From the NCBI RefSeq assembly GCF_937967675.1, contig NZ_CALBSN010000201.1, positions 1-6,839 on the forward strand: DNA of 6,839 nt, in the 5' to 3' direction. Of this stretch, positions 1 to 5,737 are shown one piece after another; within the stretch, counting starts at the first letter, position 1; each line of letters opens with the position of its first letter. Under the pieces are notes generated by a model. It did not search any database, was not told the origin of the DNA, and saw nothing but the letters and a program-made list of their open reading frames with translations. This DNA comes from an uncultured Flavobacterium sp. GTDB taxonomy: Bacteria > Bacteroidota > Bacteroidia > Flavobacteriales > Flavobacteriaceae. A program made the translations under genes and the position numbers.

Positions 1-53
1 GCTTTGTGAAATAAGAGTTTTTAGAAGAAATGAGAGTTTTTTCACAGCCTGAC
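1..53. repeat. Left flank of the array: tandem 15-mer and left half of outer inverted repeat
   Basis: This stretch holds no gene. Two 15-nt direct repeats, GAAATAAGAGTTTTT at 8-22 and GAAATGAGAGTTTTT at 27-41, differ at one base and start 19 nt apart. The last 20 bases (34-53, GAGTTTTTTCACAGCCTGAC) are the reverse complement, with one mismatch, of 6789-6808 at the other end of the window. The repeat ends exactly where hairpin element E1 begins. Under an integron reading this would be the sequence beyond the last cassette; it could also be the terminal repeat of a larger element. The repeats are seen directly and the role is inference. Confidence 0.6.
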
Positions 54-109
54 GTATCGTGGCTTTAATTCAGTTGCGGGGTGTCGAACCGCAATTGATT
101 AAAACCGCT
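54..109 (-). repeat. attC-like hairpin element E1 (short-loop form)
   Basis: The arms are 59-79 (GTGGCTTTAATTCAGTTGCG plus G) and 89-108 (CCGCAATTGATTAAAACCGC), closing a 9-nt loop. The stem has 17 Watson-Crick pairs, two G-T wobbles on the plus strand, one C-A mismatch (63 with 104) and one bulged T (69 or 70). The spacers are GTATC (54-58) outside the left arm and a single T (109) before the GTT of cassette C1. It is the leftmost and most compact of the five elements, and its outer junction reads GAC-GTATC instead of the AAC-GTTTT usual in the others. This fits the last attC of an integron array, followed by non-cassette DNA. Confidence 0.7.
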
Positions 110-403
110 GTTAACAAATGTATTTAATTATTAAAATTATAAATTATGAAAGCTAAAGAAAAAGCAAAAGAAATATTAGAAACTTTTTTTAAATTAACTC
201 ACGATGGTAGTGATTGTAACTCACAAAACATTAAAATACAAAAAGAAAATGCAAAACAAGCATCTTTGTATTTGGTTTCAGAAGTAATAAAATCATTGAG
301 AAAAGATTTACCAGCAATACCATTTGGAAAAGGTTATTGGTATTCAGTTAGAAAAGAATTAGAAAACCTTTAATGCAAAGTTCGGAATAATATATTTGTT
401 AAC
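110..403. mobile_element. Cassette C1 (294 bp) with 15-bp terminal inverted repeat
   Basis: The cassette starts GTTAACAAATGTATT (110-124) and ends AATATATTTGTTAAC (389-403). These ends are inverted repeats of each other at 14 of 15 positions, while they match the neighbouring cassette's end only at the core AAC/GTT. It contains one gene (146-373) on the plus strand, opposite to the orientation of the hairpin elements and of the other cassettes. That makes it an inverted-gene cassette, which would need its own promoter. No clear TAnnTTTG box is visible in its 21-nt leader. Confidence 0.65.
146..373 (+). CDS. Small hypothetical protein (75 aa), phage-type helical family
   Basis: The protein is cytoplasmic, with no signal peptide or membrane segment. 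It is Lys/Glu-rich and probably mostly helical. The pattern of a conserved Ala-Lys followed by a hydrophobic helix (AKQASLYLVSEVI, residues 36-48) and a C-terminal tail of the type YWYSVRKELENL (64-75) resembles small uncharacterised proteins common in Bacteroidota phages and mobile elements. That resemblance is from memory of the family pattern, and no function is known to me. The start at 146 follows an A/T-rich leader without a Shine-Dalgarno sequence, which is normal in this phylum. It is the only gene of cassette C1 and points against the rest of the array. Its coding length fills most of the cassette, which argues that it is real. Confidence 0.7.
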   Translation: MKAKEKAKEILETFFKLTHDGSDCNSQNIKIQKENAKQASLYLVSEVIKSLRKDLPAIPFGKGYWYSVRKELENL

Positions 404-521
404 GTTTTGCAGCTTGGCGAAGTGGCGGAATTTTAGGTACTTACTTTCAATTTAGCACTAAAGTTTATTAGAATTCCGAATGTTCAATTTAACACTGAAC
501 CCGCCATTTTGCCAAACTGCT
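404..521 (-). repeat. attC-like hairpin element E2
   Basis: The arms 409-428 (GCAGCTTGGCGAAGTGGCGG) and 501-520 (CCGCCATTTTGCCAAACTGC) form 20 pairs: 17 Watson-Crick, two G-T wobbles on the plus strand and one C-A mismatch (413 with 516). The 72-nt loop holds minor inverted repeats (GGAATT 427-432 with AATTCC 472-477; GTTCA 482-486 with TGAAC 496-500). The spacers are GTTTT (404-408) on the left and a single T (521) on the right. It separates cassettes C1 and C2. With 374-403 it accounts for the whole gap between the two genes. Confidence 0.75.
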
Positions 522-538
522 GTTGTGCACAGTGCTTG

Positions 539-859
539 TTAGTCTGTAAAAAACTTAATTCTAAAATCAAAGGCAAAATTTTTACATTTCGGACAATAAT
601 TGTTTAAAGTATTAAGTTCCAAATTAAAGTTTCCCAAGGTATTTTTTCCTTCGTTATTTCCCTTTAGTTCTTTATCAGAATAGAATTTATATTTGGGATT
701 ATTTATTTCAATTTTATAATTAACATTTTCAAATTCTCCCGTATCTATGTTAATTGCTGGAACTGGGCAATTAGTTTGATAATCAAATCTATTACCTCCA
801 TATTTAAAAGTATTTTCAAAATTGCAAACTCTGCATTTTGCAGCTATTATATTTCCCAT
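539..859 (-). CDS. Zinc-ribbon-like hypothetical protein (106 aa)
   Basis: This is a small soluble protein with two Cys pairs, Cys9-x-x-Cys12 at the N-terminus and Cys89-x-x-Cys92 (CPKC) near the C-terminus, plus a single Cys31 in an NCPVPAIN segment. Two CxxC knuckles spaced like this suggest one zinc site formed by bringing the two ends of the chain together. The middle part is polar and Asn/Lys-rich. There is no signal peptide. It is the last gene of the C2 operon, starting 4 nt after the stop of the cyclotransferase-like gene (spacer CAAA), so translation is probably coupled. The role is unknown. Zinc ribbons of this size often bind nucleic acid or a protein partner, and the Prim-Pol gene two places upstream makes a nucleic-acid link possible, but that is inference. 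Confidence 0.75.
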   Translation of the reverse strand: MGNIIAAKCRVCNFENTFKYGGNRFDYQTNCPVPAINIDTGEFENVNYKIEINNPKYKFYSDKELKGNNEGKNTLGNFNLELNTLNNYCPKCKNFAFDFRIKFFTD

Positions 860-863
860 TTTG

Positions 864-1415
864 TTAAATTATTTCTAATGGTTTCCAATTCAATTTTTCT
901 TCAATTTCGGCACGTAATTTTGTTTTAATTTGTTTGGGAGTTTTACGGATGTACTCTTCAGCTATTTTGTTTACGGTATTATCTAATGATGATAAATATT
1001 GTAATCTGTCTTTTATTTTTATTTTCCAATTTTCAGAAAGATTTGTCCAAATTACAGCGTCTATATTACTATTTTGTTCTATCCAATTTTCTATGTTTTT
1101 TTGGTATTTAAAATTACTTGGAGAGAATTGTTTATTATTTTTTTCATAAAAACCTATATTAGCTATACTTGAACCTTCTCTAATAGCTAAATTTAATATT
1201 GATTGTTCTAAAGTATCAAAAGAAGATATTGCAAATAGAGTGGTAACTTCTGTCCCTTCATCAGTTATTACCAAAGTTAATCGACCATCATTAGATACTC
1301 TGGCGAATTCTATAGGTAAAATTGGGCCATCAGTTGACCATTTTGATTCAATTTTGTATGCTAAATTATCTGGTTTCCAAATTAAAGAACCCCAACCAAG
1401 TATTGCTATTTTCAT
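864..1415 (-). CDS. Gamma-glutamylcyclotransferase/ChaC-like protein (183 aa)
   Basis: The N-terminus MKIAILGWGSLIW (residues 1-13) matches the glycine-rich Y/W-G-S-L-I-W signature that opens the GGCT/ChaC fold. A second block, AIREGSSIANIGF (77-89), resembles the ChaC segment carrying the catalytic Glu; Glu80 is the candidate. Between them, LPIEFARVSNDGRLTLVI (33-50) is a strongly patterned strand region. Characterised relatives cyclise gamma-glutamyl groups of glutathione, dipeptides or similar adducts to 5-oxoproline; the substrate here is unknown. I chose the ATG at 1415 because the fold begins directly there and it lies 4 nt after the upstream stop. A longer version from 1445 would add ten residues (MCLEQIKNKI) that overlap the upstream gene. 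It is the third gene of the C2 operon. The family call rests on motif likeness. Confidence 0.7.
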   Translation of the reverse strand: MKIAILGWGSLIWKPDNLAYKIESKWSTDGPILPIEFARVSNDGRLTLVITDEGTEVTTLFAISSFDTLEQSILNLAIREGSSIANIGFYEKNNKQFSPSNFKYQKNIENWIEQNSNIDAVIWTNLSENWKIKIKDRLQYLSSLDNTVNKIAEEYIRKTPKQIKTKLRAEIEEKLNWKPLEII

Positions 1416-1419
1416 AATT

Positions 1420-2673
1420 TTATTTTTTATTTGCTCTAAACACAATTTCTTTAAAACATTTAGATAATATTATTACATCAGAATTTGCATTATGAAGTTG
1501 AGTGATTTCGTGATTAAATAAATGTTTATAAAGTTCTGTCAATTTAGGATACTTAATATTTTCATCTTCTTTAGCCAACTCTTTTTGTCCCCATTTCATA
1601 GTACAAAATTTTCCTTTATCATGAGGGATATTTTTTAAGTTATATTTTTTAAATTCATTGAATAAGACATCATAATCAAAATCAATGTTATGTGCGACTA
1701 ATGTTTTACAATGTTTTAAATCATTTATTACTATCTGATATGCTTCAATTGGTTCTTTTCCTAATTGTCTTATTAATTCGGGCTTTAATTTATTGATTTT
1801 AAAAGCACTTGAATTTTCATTAAACTCACAATTAATAAATAAATTATTTTTTTTGTGTACAACTCCATCAAAGTCTATTATCATCCATGATATTTGAATG
1901 ATATTAGGGTAACTTTTATCAACAATTAAACCATCTGTTTCTATGTCAAAAACAAAGAATAATTTTTTGTTTAATTTACTTAAATCTACTTTATCAATGT
2001 CGCTTGGTTGAATAATATTCTCAATTTCTTCCAAATCTCCAAAATATGTTTTCTTTTTAACCAATTTACTTCGATTTAAAAAGAAATATTCAATGTATGA
2101 AAAATTATTTATGTTTATAAATTTTGGTCTTTCACATGGGTAAATACAATTAATAAAGCTATATTTTAGTCCAGAACTGTGTAATGAATTAGGTAAAACA
2201 ACATGTGTATTCCATAAGATTTCGATTTTGTCAAACAAAGAAATATTTTCAATATTTGCTGGAAATGTTGATGTTACTTGATTTTCTTCTAAATCTTCTA
2301 ATAAATCTGAATAAAAGTATATGTGAAATCCGTTTCCACTTCCAGACTTAACAGCCCATTCATAATTTCTTGGCAAATCTAAAAGAATTAGTAAATCTTC
2401 GATGAAATCATATTCATCGCAACCGTCTATGTCAAGAACATGTAGTTTTTCAAAACCAGCTACAGTACCTATACCAGTCGCATTTTGCCAATTTAAACTT
2501 TCAAATTCATCATTAGTTTGCTTTTGGCTTTTATAATGTTTCCACTTATGATATGGTGCTTTTAATATATCATTGTCATAAAAATTGTATTCTGTTAAAA
2601 CATTTGAAATGCAAGTAACATTAAAGCCTATATTCTTGTAATGTTTTGCAAATGCTATTAATTCATAGTTCAT
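1420..2673 (-). CDS. Prim-Pol primase-polymerase fused to DEDDh 3'-5' exonuclease (417 aa)
   Basis: This is a two-domain nucleic-acid enzyme. The N-terminal part (about 1-195) reads as an archaeo-eukaryotic-type Prim-Pol: a LKAPYHKWK segment (38-46), the metal-binding DxD in LHVLDIDG (Asp81, Asp83), the SGSGNGFHIYF block with His117, and a third acidic residue Glu151 followed by VVLPNSLHSSGLKYSF. The C-terminal part (about 238-415) is a DnaQ/RNase T-like exonuclease with all DEDDh residues: FDIETDG (Asp243, Glu245), HNIDFD (Asp333), and HNANSD (His394, Asp399). Both active sites look intact. Prim-Pols make or extend primers on DNA, and DEDDh enzymes degrade or proofread 3' ends. There is no helicase domain, unlike many plasmid and phage Prim-Pols. 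The start overlaps the upstream stop as ATGA. It is the second gene of the C2 operon. A defence, repair or replication role is inference. Confidence 0.85.
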   Translation of the reverse strand: MNYELIAFAKHYKNIGFNVTCISNVLTEYNFYDNDILKAPYHKWKHYKSQKQTNDEFESLNWQNATGIGTVAGFEKLHVLDIDGCDEYDFIEDLLILLDLPRNYEWAVKSGSGNGFHIYFYSDLLEDLEENQVTSTFPANIENISLFDKIEILWNTHVVLPNSLHSSGLKYSFINCIYPCERPKFININNFSYIEYFFLNRSKLVKKKTYFGDLEEIENIIQPSDIDKVDLSKLNKKLFFVFDIETDGLIVDKSYPNIIQISWMIIDFDGVVHKKNNLFINCEFNENSSAFKINKLKPELIRQLGKEPIEAYQIVINDLKHCKTLVAHNIDFDYDVLFNEFKKYNLKNIPHDKGKFCTMKWGQKELAKEDENIKYPKLTELYKHLFNHEITQLHNANSDVIILSKCFKEIVFRANKK

Positions 2674-2990
2674 AAACTGTTCTGATTTATTAAGATTTCA
2701 ATACATTTCAAAACACTATCAATACCTTCATTAGCTTCAATGCTGATTTCGTTTTCTTCATTAGAGAATATATTTTCGTCAGAAAATATATTCTTATAAT
2801 TTTTTAAAGTGTTTACGTGCTTAACATTGTTTGTTGTAAAAATATGATGATATTCTCCTAAATAAATACTTTCTTTAAAACCTAAATTTTCAAAAAATAA
2901 GCTAAAACTAGTTTCTTTTTCAACTATTACCCATTCGAAATATTTTTTTAATGTTTTGGGATATTCTTTTTTATATTCTAAATAATTCAT
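2670..2990 (-). CDS. Hypothetical protein (106 aa), first gene of the Prim-Pol operon
   Basis: I do not recognise this protein. It is small, acidic toward the C-terminus, with no signal peptide, membrane segment or cysteine pairs. The N-terminal half is aromatic-rich (MNYLEYKKEYPKTLKKYFEW, then SLFFENLGF at 30-38). A middle stretch repeats NIFS twice (67-70 and 73-76). The C-terminal EGIDSVLKCIEILINQ (88-103) is a likely helix. Its stop overlaps the Prim-Pol start in an ATGA, so the two are translationally coupled and probably made in fixed ratio, which suggests a partner or regulator of the Prim-Pol. The start at 2990 follows an A-rich leader. The coding DNA contains a 13-bp inverted repeat (2765-2794). 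Confidence 0.7.
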   Translation of the reverse strand: MNYLEYKKEYPKTLKKYFEWVIVEKETSFSLFFENLGFKESIYLGEYHHIFTTNNVKHVNTLKNYKNIFSDENIFSNEENEISIEANEGIDSVLKCIEILINQNSL

Positions 2991-3043
2991 TGTATTTCGT
3001 TAGGTTATTGAATTCTCCGGTTTTTTTTAGCATTACTTACAAC

Positions 3044-3161
3044 GTTTTCGGGCTTTGCGTTCGGGCGGGTTTCGGAGTACAAAACTGTCAACCAGTACTA
3101 CACTTGAATAGAAGTACAAAGCTCCAAATTTGCACGTCACCCCGCCTGACGCAAAACCCGT
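3044..3161 (-). repeat. attC-like hairpin element E3
   Basis: The arms 3049-3069 (begins CGGGCTTTGCGTTCGGGC) and 3141-3160 (CCCGCCTGACGCAAAACCCG) form 20 pairs: 18 Watson-Crick, one G-T wobble, one C-A mismatch (3053 with 3156), plus one bulged T at 3060-3061. The bulge sits one base beyond the corresponding bulge of E1, counted from the stem base. The 71-nt loop contains GGAG/CTCC (3074-3077 with 3122-3125). The spacers are GTTTT (3044-3048) and T (3161). It separates cassettes C2 and C3. Confidence 0.75.
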
Positions 3162-4978
3162 GTTAGCTGTGGTGCTTCTACTTTTCATCCAGTCTGAATT
3201 TGAATTTTACAAATGTATATGACTGAACTTTTTTGTCGTCTTTAGTCGCTGGAACAAATTTTAAACTTTGTATGGCTTCTTCAACTTCTTGAGCAATTCG
3301 ACCATTGTCAGCAACTGAAAATTCTTTTTTTATGACATTTCCGTTTTCGTCTACAGTCACGAAATAAGTGTAACTTAAATCATAGTCTTGTGGGTAGCCT
3401 TCAAACAATGAAAGAGGTGCTTTAAAATTTGTTGCAATCTGCTTGAAGTTTGTTGATACTGGATATTTGTCAGCGGTTTTTAAGTCACGATTTGTCAGCC
3501 AATCATTTTCCATTTCACAAACTATTTCGGTTACGACAAAAGGCTTTTCAAACATTGGAAACTCTTTTTTAGAGATTTCTTTACCGTCCTTGTAAACCTT
3601 TTCTTCCTTTAATTTACCATTCTTATAATATTTACGAGTTATTCCATTTTCCTTTCCGCCTTCCATTTCTTGGTAAAGAGAAAGAACTCCATTTGTATAT
3701 GTGTATTGCTTACCGTGCCGTTTGTAGTTTTTGTATTCTTGTTCGTTATGGTCTATATGCCCTTCCCAACCACTATAATCATAAATATAAACACCAGTTC
3801 CATTTTTAAGGGTTTGTTCTCCGCTTTCAAGCCAGCAATTATGAATTAAAAAATCTCCGTTTTTAAATTCAGCTTCCAATTTCTTTTTTCCGTCTTTGTG
3901 AAATTCAAGCCATTCGCCATTACGTTCATAGTTAGATATGTAAGTCCCTGTTTCAGCTAATTGACCGTTTTCATACCATTCTTTATATGTTCCAATTCTT
4001 TCGTCCTTATCAATTAGTTTGTGTTCAAGTTTTTTAGGGTTTCCGTTTTCGTGATACCAATAATGTTCAAATTGTCTTTTGTCGGTGAGTTTTGTAACTG
4101 TGTATTTTTTGTTTCCGTTCTTAAAGTATTCTTCTCTTTCTCCTGTCTGTTCACCATTAAGATACTGAATAACTTCTTTAGGTTTTCCACTCTCGTAAAA
4201 ACTTTTGAATGTGCCAGTTATTACTCCTTTGTCAAGGTTGAAAAGTTCCTTTACTTGGTTGTTCTTATGGTAAGTTTTACACTCTCCGCTATACTTCATA
4301 TCAAACTCTTTTCCTTCTTCGTCAAGGCAAAATTCGTTTGGGTTTTTTCTGATGTACTTTTCAAGTCTTGTCATTGTCTTTTCATTGAGTTTATAATACT
4401 CGCTGTCTAACTCTGACAATTCTTCAAGTCTTTCGTATAGGTCGCTATCAAACAAATCCTTTTCTCGGGCTTTATCAATGAGTTTTTTGTTTTTCTGATA
4501 AATGTTGTCGGCTCTTTGAATTAAGTCAGCCATTTTCTTATCGCCAATATGTTCAAGACTTTTAATGATTGTCGGAACATAATGTCCATAATCATTGAAG
4601 TAAAACTGAACAAATCCGCCATTTGTTACTTGTGCGTCAACATACCACCAATAATACAAAGCCTTTTGCCCGTATGATAGAGATTTACCTTTTGTTATTT
4701 CTCCATCTCTGTCTTTGATAAAGTTTGAAATTGGTTCAAGAACAAACCAACCGAAGTCAAAACCTGTCAGCCGAAAAAATTCACCTTTATTAAGTTTTGG
4801 TCTGTAATGAGCTGTTTTGTCAAACTCCCAATACGGGTCGTCTTTGTGTTTGTCCTGTCCGAATAGTTTAAAAATTCCCATTGTCAATACTGTTATGGTC
4901 GTTATTGTTAGTCCACCGATAAATATATTTTTTGTCTTTGTCATTTTGTTGAACGGTCGTCATAGCATCACAGCTAAC
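3162..4978 (-). mobile_element. Cassette C3 (1.8 kb) with 14-bp terminal inverted repeat
   Basis: The ends are GTTAGCTGTGGTGC (3162-3175) and GCATCACAGCTAAC (4965-4978), matching as inverted repeats at 13 of 14 positions. The same ends match those of the adjoining cassettes at only 7-8 of 14. The single gene fills it: its stop lies 2 bp from the left repeat and its start 20 bp from the right one. There is no promoter within the cassette, so expression must come from upstream, either from the right edge of the array or from the E4 loop. Confidence 0.75.
3178..4944 (-). CDS. Membrane-anchored DMP19-like / MORN-repeat / TonB-C-like protein (588 aa)
   Basis: Domains in order: a single hydrophobic segment (about 7-28) acting as membrane anchor or uncleaved signal; a DMP19/DUF4375-like domain with LSYGQKALYYWWYVDAQV (89-106) and NGGFVQFYFNDYG (108-120), the strongest match in the protein; a charged helical linker (about 135-230); a run of MORN-variant repeats of the YwqK type (about 242-455), with units such as GTYKEWYENGQLAETGTY (318-335) and NGITRKYYKNGKLKEEKVY (433-451); and a C-terminal TonB-C-like part (about 520-585) with VDENGNVIKKEF and a final hydrophobic strand. 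The tail probably lies in the periplasm. DMP19 of Neisseria is a DNA mimic, but whether this exported relative binds anything DNA-like is unknown; the DNA-mimic role may not transfer. It is the only gene of cassette C3. The function is unknown and the domain calls are from sequence patterns. Confidence 0.8.
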   Translation of the reverse strand: MTKTKNIFIGGLTITTITVLTMGIFKLFGQDKHKDDPYWEFDKTAHYRPKLNKGEFFRLTGFDFGWFVLEPISNFIKDRDGEITKGKSLSYGQKALYYWWYVDAQVTNGGFVQFYFNDYGHYVPTIIKSLEHIGDKKMADLIQRADNIYQKNKKLIDKAREKDLFDSDLYERLEELSELDSEYYKLNEKTMTRLEKYIRKNPNEFCLDEEGKEFDMKYSGECKTYHKNNQVKELFNLDKGVITGTFKSFYESGKPKEVIQYLNGEQTGEREEYFKNGNKKYTVTKLTDKRQFEHYWYHENGNPKKLEHKLIDKDERIGTYKEWYENGQLAETGTYISNYERNGEWLEFHKDGKKKLEAEFKNGDFLIHNCWLESGEQTLKNGTGVYIYDYSGWEGHIDHNEQEYKNYKRHGKQYTYTNGVLSLYQEMEGGKENGITRKYYKNGKLKEEKVYKDGKEISKKEFPMFEKPFVVTEIVCEMENDWLTNRDLKTADKYPVSTNFKQIATNFKAPLSLFEGYPQDYDLSYTYFVTVDENGNVIKKEFSVADNGRIAQEVEEAIQSLKFVPATKDDKKVQSYTFVKFKFRLDEK

Positions 4979-5025
4979 GTTTTGCGGCTTGCTCTCAGTG
5001 GCGTTGAACCAGCACCAAGCCATTA

Positions 5026-5033
5026 CAAATATA
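5026..5033 (-). promoter_or_regulatory. Candidate Bacteroidota -7 box in the E4 loop
   Basis: On the minus strand this reads TATATTTG, a full match to the Bacteroidota -7 consensus TAnnTTTG, and points toward the gene starting at 4944, about 80 nt away. I see no good TTG -33 element at the usual distance, so it may be weak or fortuitous. E5 has a similar box at a similar place. Confidence 0.3.
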
Positions 5034-5054
5034 ACAAAACATTCCATTCAGCAG

Positions 5055-5077
5055 CGGATTTTCCGTAGGAAAATCCG
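5055..5077. repeat. Perfect 10-bp hairpin inside the E4 loop
   Basis: CGGATTTTCC (5055-5064) and GGAAAATCCG (5068-5077) pair perfectly around the 3-nt loop GTA. It is not followed by a T-run on either strand, so it is not an ordinary intrinsic terminator. It would form a secondary stem within the larger E4 hairpin. The other four elements have no comparable stem. Confidence 0.7.
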
Positions 5078-5102
5078 GAAATAGCCATTGAAGCAAACCG
5101 CT

Positions 5103-5737
5103 GTTACCAGCTGGCCTTTTTACCTTTAATTTGCTTAAGTCGTTTTATTATTTTTTTTGAATTTGTATACTTTGCTATAATGACTTCTCCAGAATCATTA
5201 GTTCCATTAAATTCATTAGGAAAATATTTTTCAGAATCAATCTTATTTAACTCTTTCAAATTATCTACTGAGAAGTTTTGATATAATTGAACTTGATACA
5301 AATATCCTGAAATTGGTGGCGCATGATTATTTTGGCTCCATGAGTAAAGAATTACAAGTTCGTCTTCTGAATCATTATCTAAATTCCAAAGAAAAAGCTC
5401 ATTTATTGTAGCCTCGTCACCTTCAGGTCCAACATTATCAATTAAAATACGATTATATGAATTTCCTGAAATTTTTATGAATACATAACCCAATAAAAAG
5501 TTGGTTTCCTTGTCGAGATAGAAAGCAAATATTGGTTCTTTAGCGTTATTCCAACTCTCAGTTTCAACAGTTGTTTTCAATTCCCAATTAATGTTTTCTG
5601 AGCATCTTTGAGCAAAGTCTTCAGCAGATTCACCAACTTTTTTTTCGTAGAGTTGAGCAAATGTAGTTAGAGAAAAAAAGTATAATAATAGAACAGATTT
5701 CATTGTTAGTGGGATTTTTTTTAGGCTTGCTGGTAAC
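5103..5737 (-). mobile_element. Cassette C4 (635 bp) with 14-bp terminal inverted repeat
   Basis: The ends are GTTACCAGCTGGCC (5103-5116) and GGCTTGCTGGTAAC (5724-5737), inverted repeats at 12 of 14 positions, against 7 of 14 or fewer with the neighbouring cassettes. The stop codon TAA of its gene lies inside the repeat (in GGTAAC on the minus strand), and the last residues are encoded by it. The 20-nt leader between repeat and start codon has no promoter. Confidence 0.75.
5104..5703 (-). CDS. Exported hypothetical protein (199 aa)
   Basis: It starts with a typical signal peptide (MKSVLLLYFFSLTTFAQ, cleavage likely near residue 16-17), so it is exported to the periplasm or beyond; there is no lipobox Cys. 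The mature part is acidic and beta-rich. The segment WNLDNDSEDELVILYSW (106-122) resembles the calcium-binding DxDxDGxxDL loops of FG-GAP/VCBS-type repeats, with Asp109, Asp111 and Glu115 as possible ligands. The C-terminus is basic (IIKRLKQIKGKKASW). That tail and the TAA stop run into the terminal repeat of cassette C4, so the reading frame uses cassette-end DNA. I do not recognise the family beyond this, and no function is proposed. Confidence 0.75.
   Translation of the reverse strand: MKSVLLLYFFSLTTFAQLYEKKVGESAEDFAQRCSENINWELKTTVETESWNNAKEPIFAFYLDKETNFLLGYVFIKISGNSYNRILIDNVGPEGDEATINELFLWNLDNDSEDELVILYSWSQNNHAPPISGYLYQVQLYQNFSVDNLKELNKIDSEKYFPNEFNGTNDSGEVIIAKYTNSKKIIKRLKQIKGKKASW

Larger units (their letters stand above)
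522..3043 (-). mobile_element. Cassette C2 (2.5 kb, four-gene operon)
   Basis: The left end is GTTGTGCACAGTGC (522-535) and the right end GCATTACTTACAAC (3030-3043). They pair as an inverted repeat at 9 of 14 positions, the weakest of the five cassettes. Four minus-strand genes are packed with a 4-base overlap and two 4-base gaps, so they form one transcription unit. The last stop codon lies 3 bp from the terminal repeat. The leader (2991-3029) is short and shows no -7 box. Classical integron cassettes usually carry one gene, so this is large; it could be a fusion of cassettes that lost internal hairpins, although the tight gene spacing shows no remnant. Confidence 0.6.
4979..5102 (-). repeat. 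attC-like hairpin element E4
   Basis: The arms 4984-5002 (GCGGCTTGCTCTCAGTGGC) and 5084-5101 (GCCATTGAAGCAAACCGC) form 18 pairs: 16 Watson-Crick, one G-T wobble, one C-A mismatch (4988 with 5097), with a bulged C at 4994. The 81-nt loop carries a separate perfect hairpin (5055-5077) and a -7-like box (5026-5033). The spacers are GTTTT (4979-4983) and T (5102). It separates cassettes C3 and C4. Confidence 0.75.

Noticed and set aside
934..1467. Two plus-strand open frames (934-1149, 1240-1467)
   Set aside because: Both are antisense to the cyclotransferase-like gene, which has clear family motifs; neither has a recognisable protein pattern.
2951..3166. Plus-strand open frame of 71 codons across hairpin E3
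   Set aside because: It runs through the hairpin element and the leader of the real minus-strand operon, and its translation follows the stem sequences rather than a protein pattern.
4021..4410. Plus-strand open frame of 129 codons
   Set aside because: It is wholly antisense to the MORN/DMP19-like gene, with a Phe/Val-rich translation typical of the reverse strand of a Lys/Glu-rich gene.
4817..5068. Plus-strand open frame of 83 codons across the start of the 588-aa gene and hairpin E4
   Set aside because: It lies antisense to a well-supported gene and then in the E4 element; the translated repeat looks like protein only because the element is GC-richer and free of stops.
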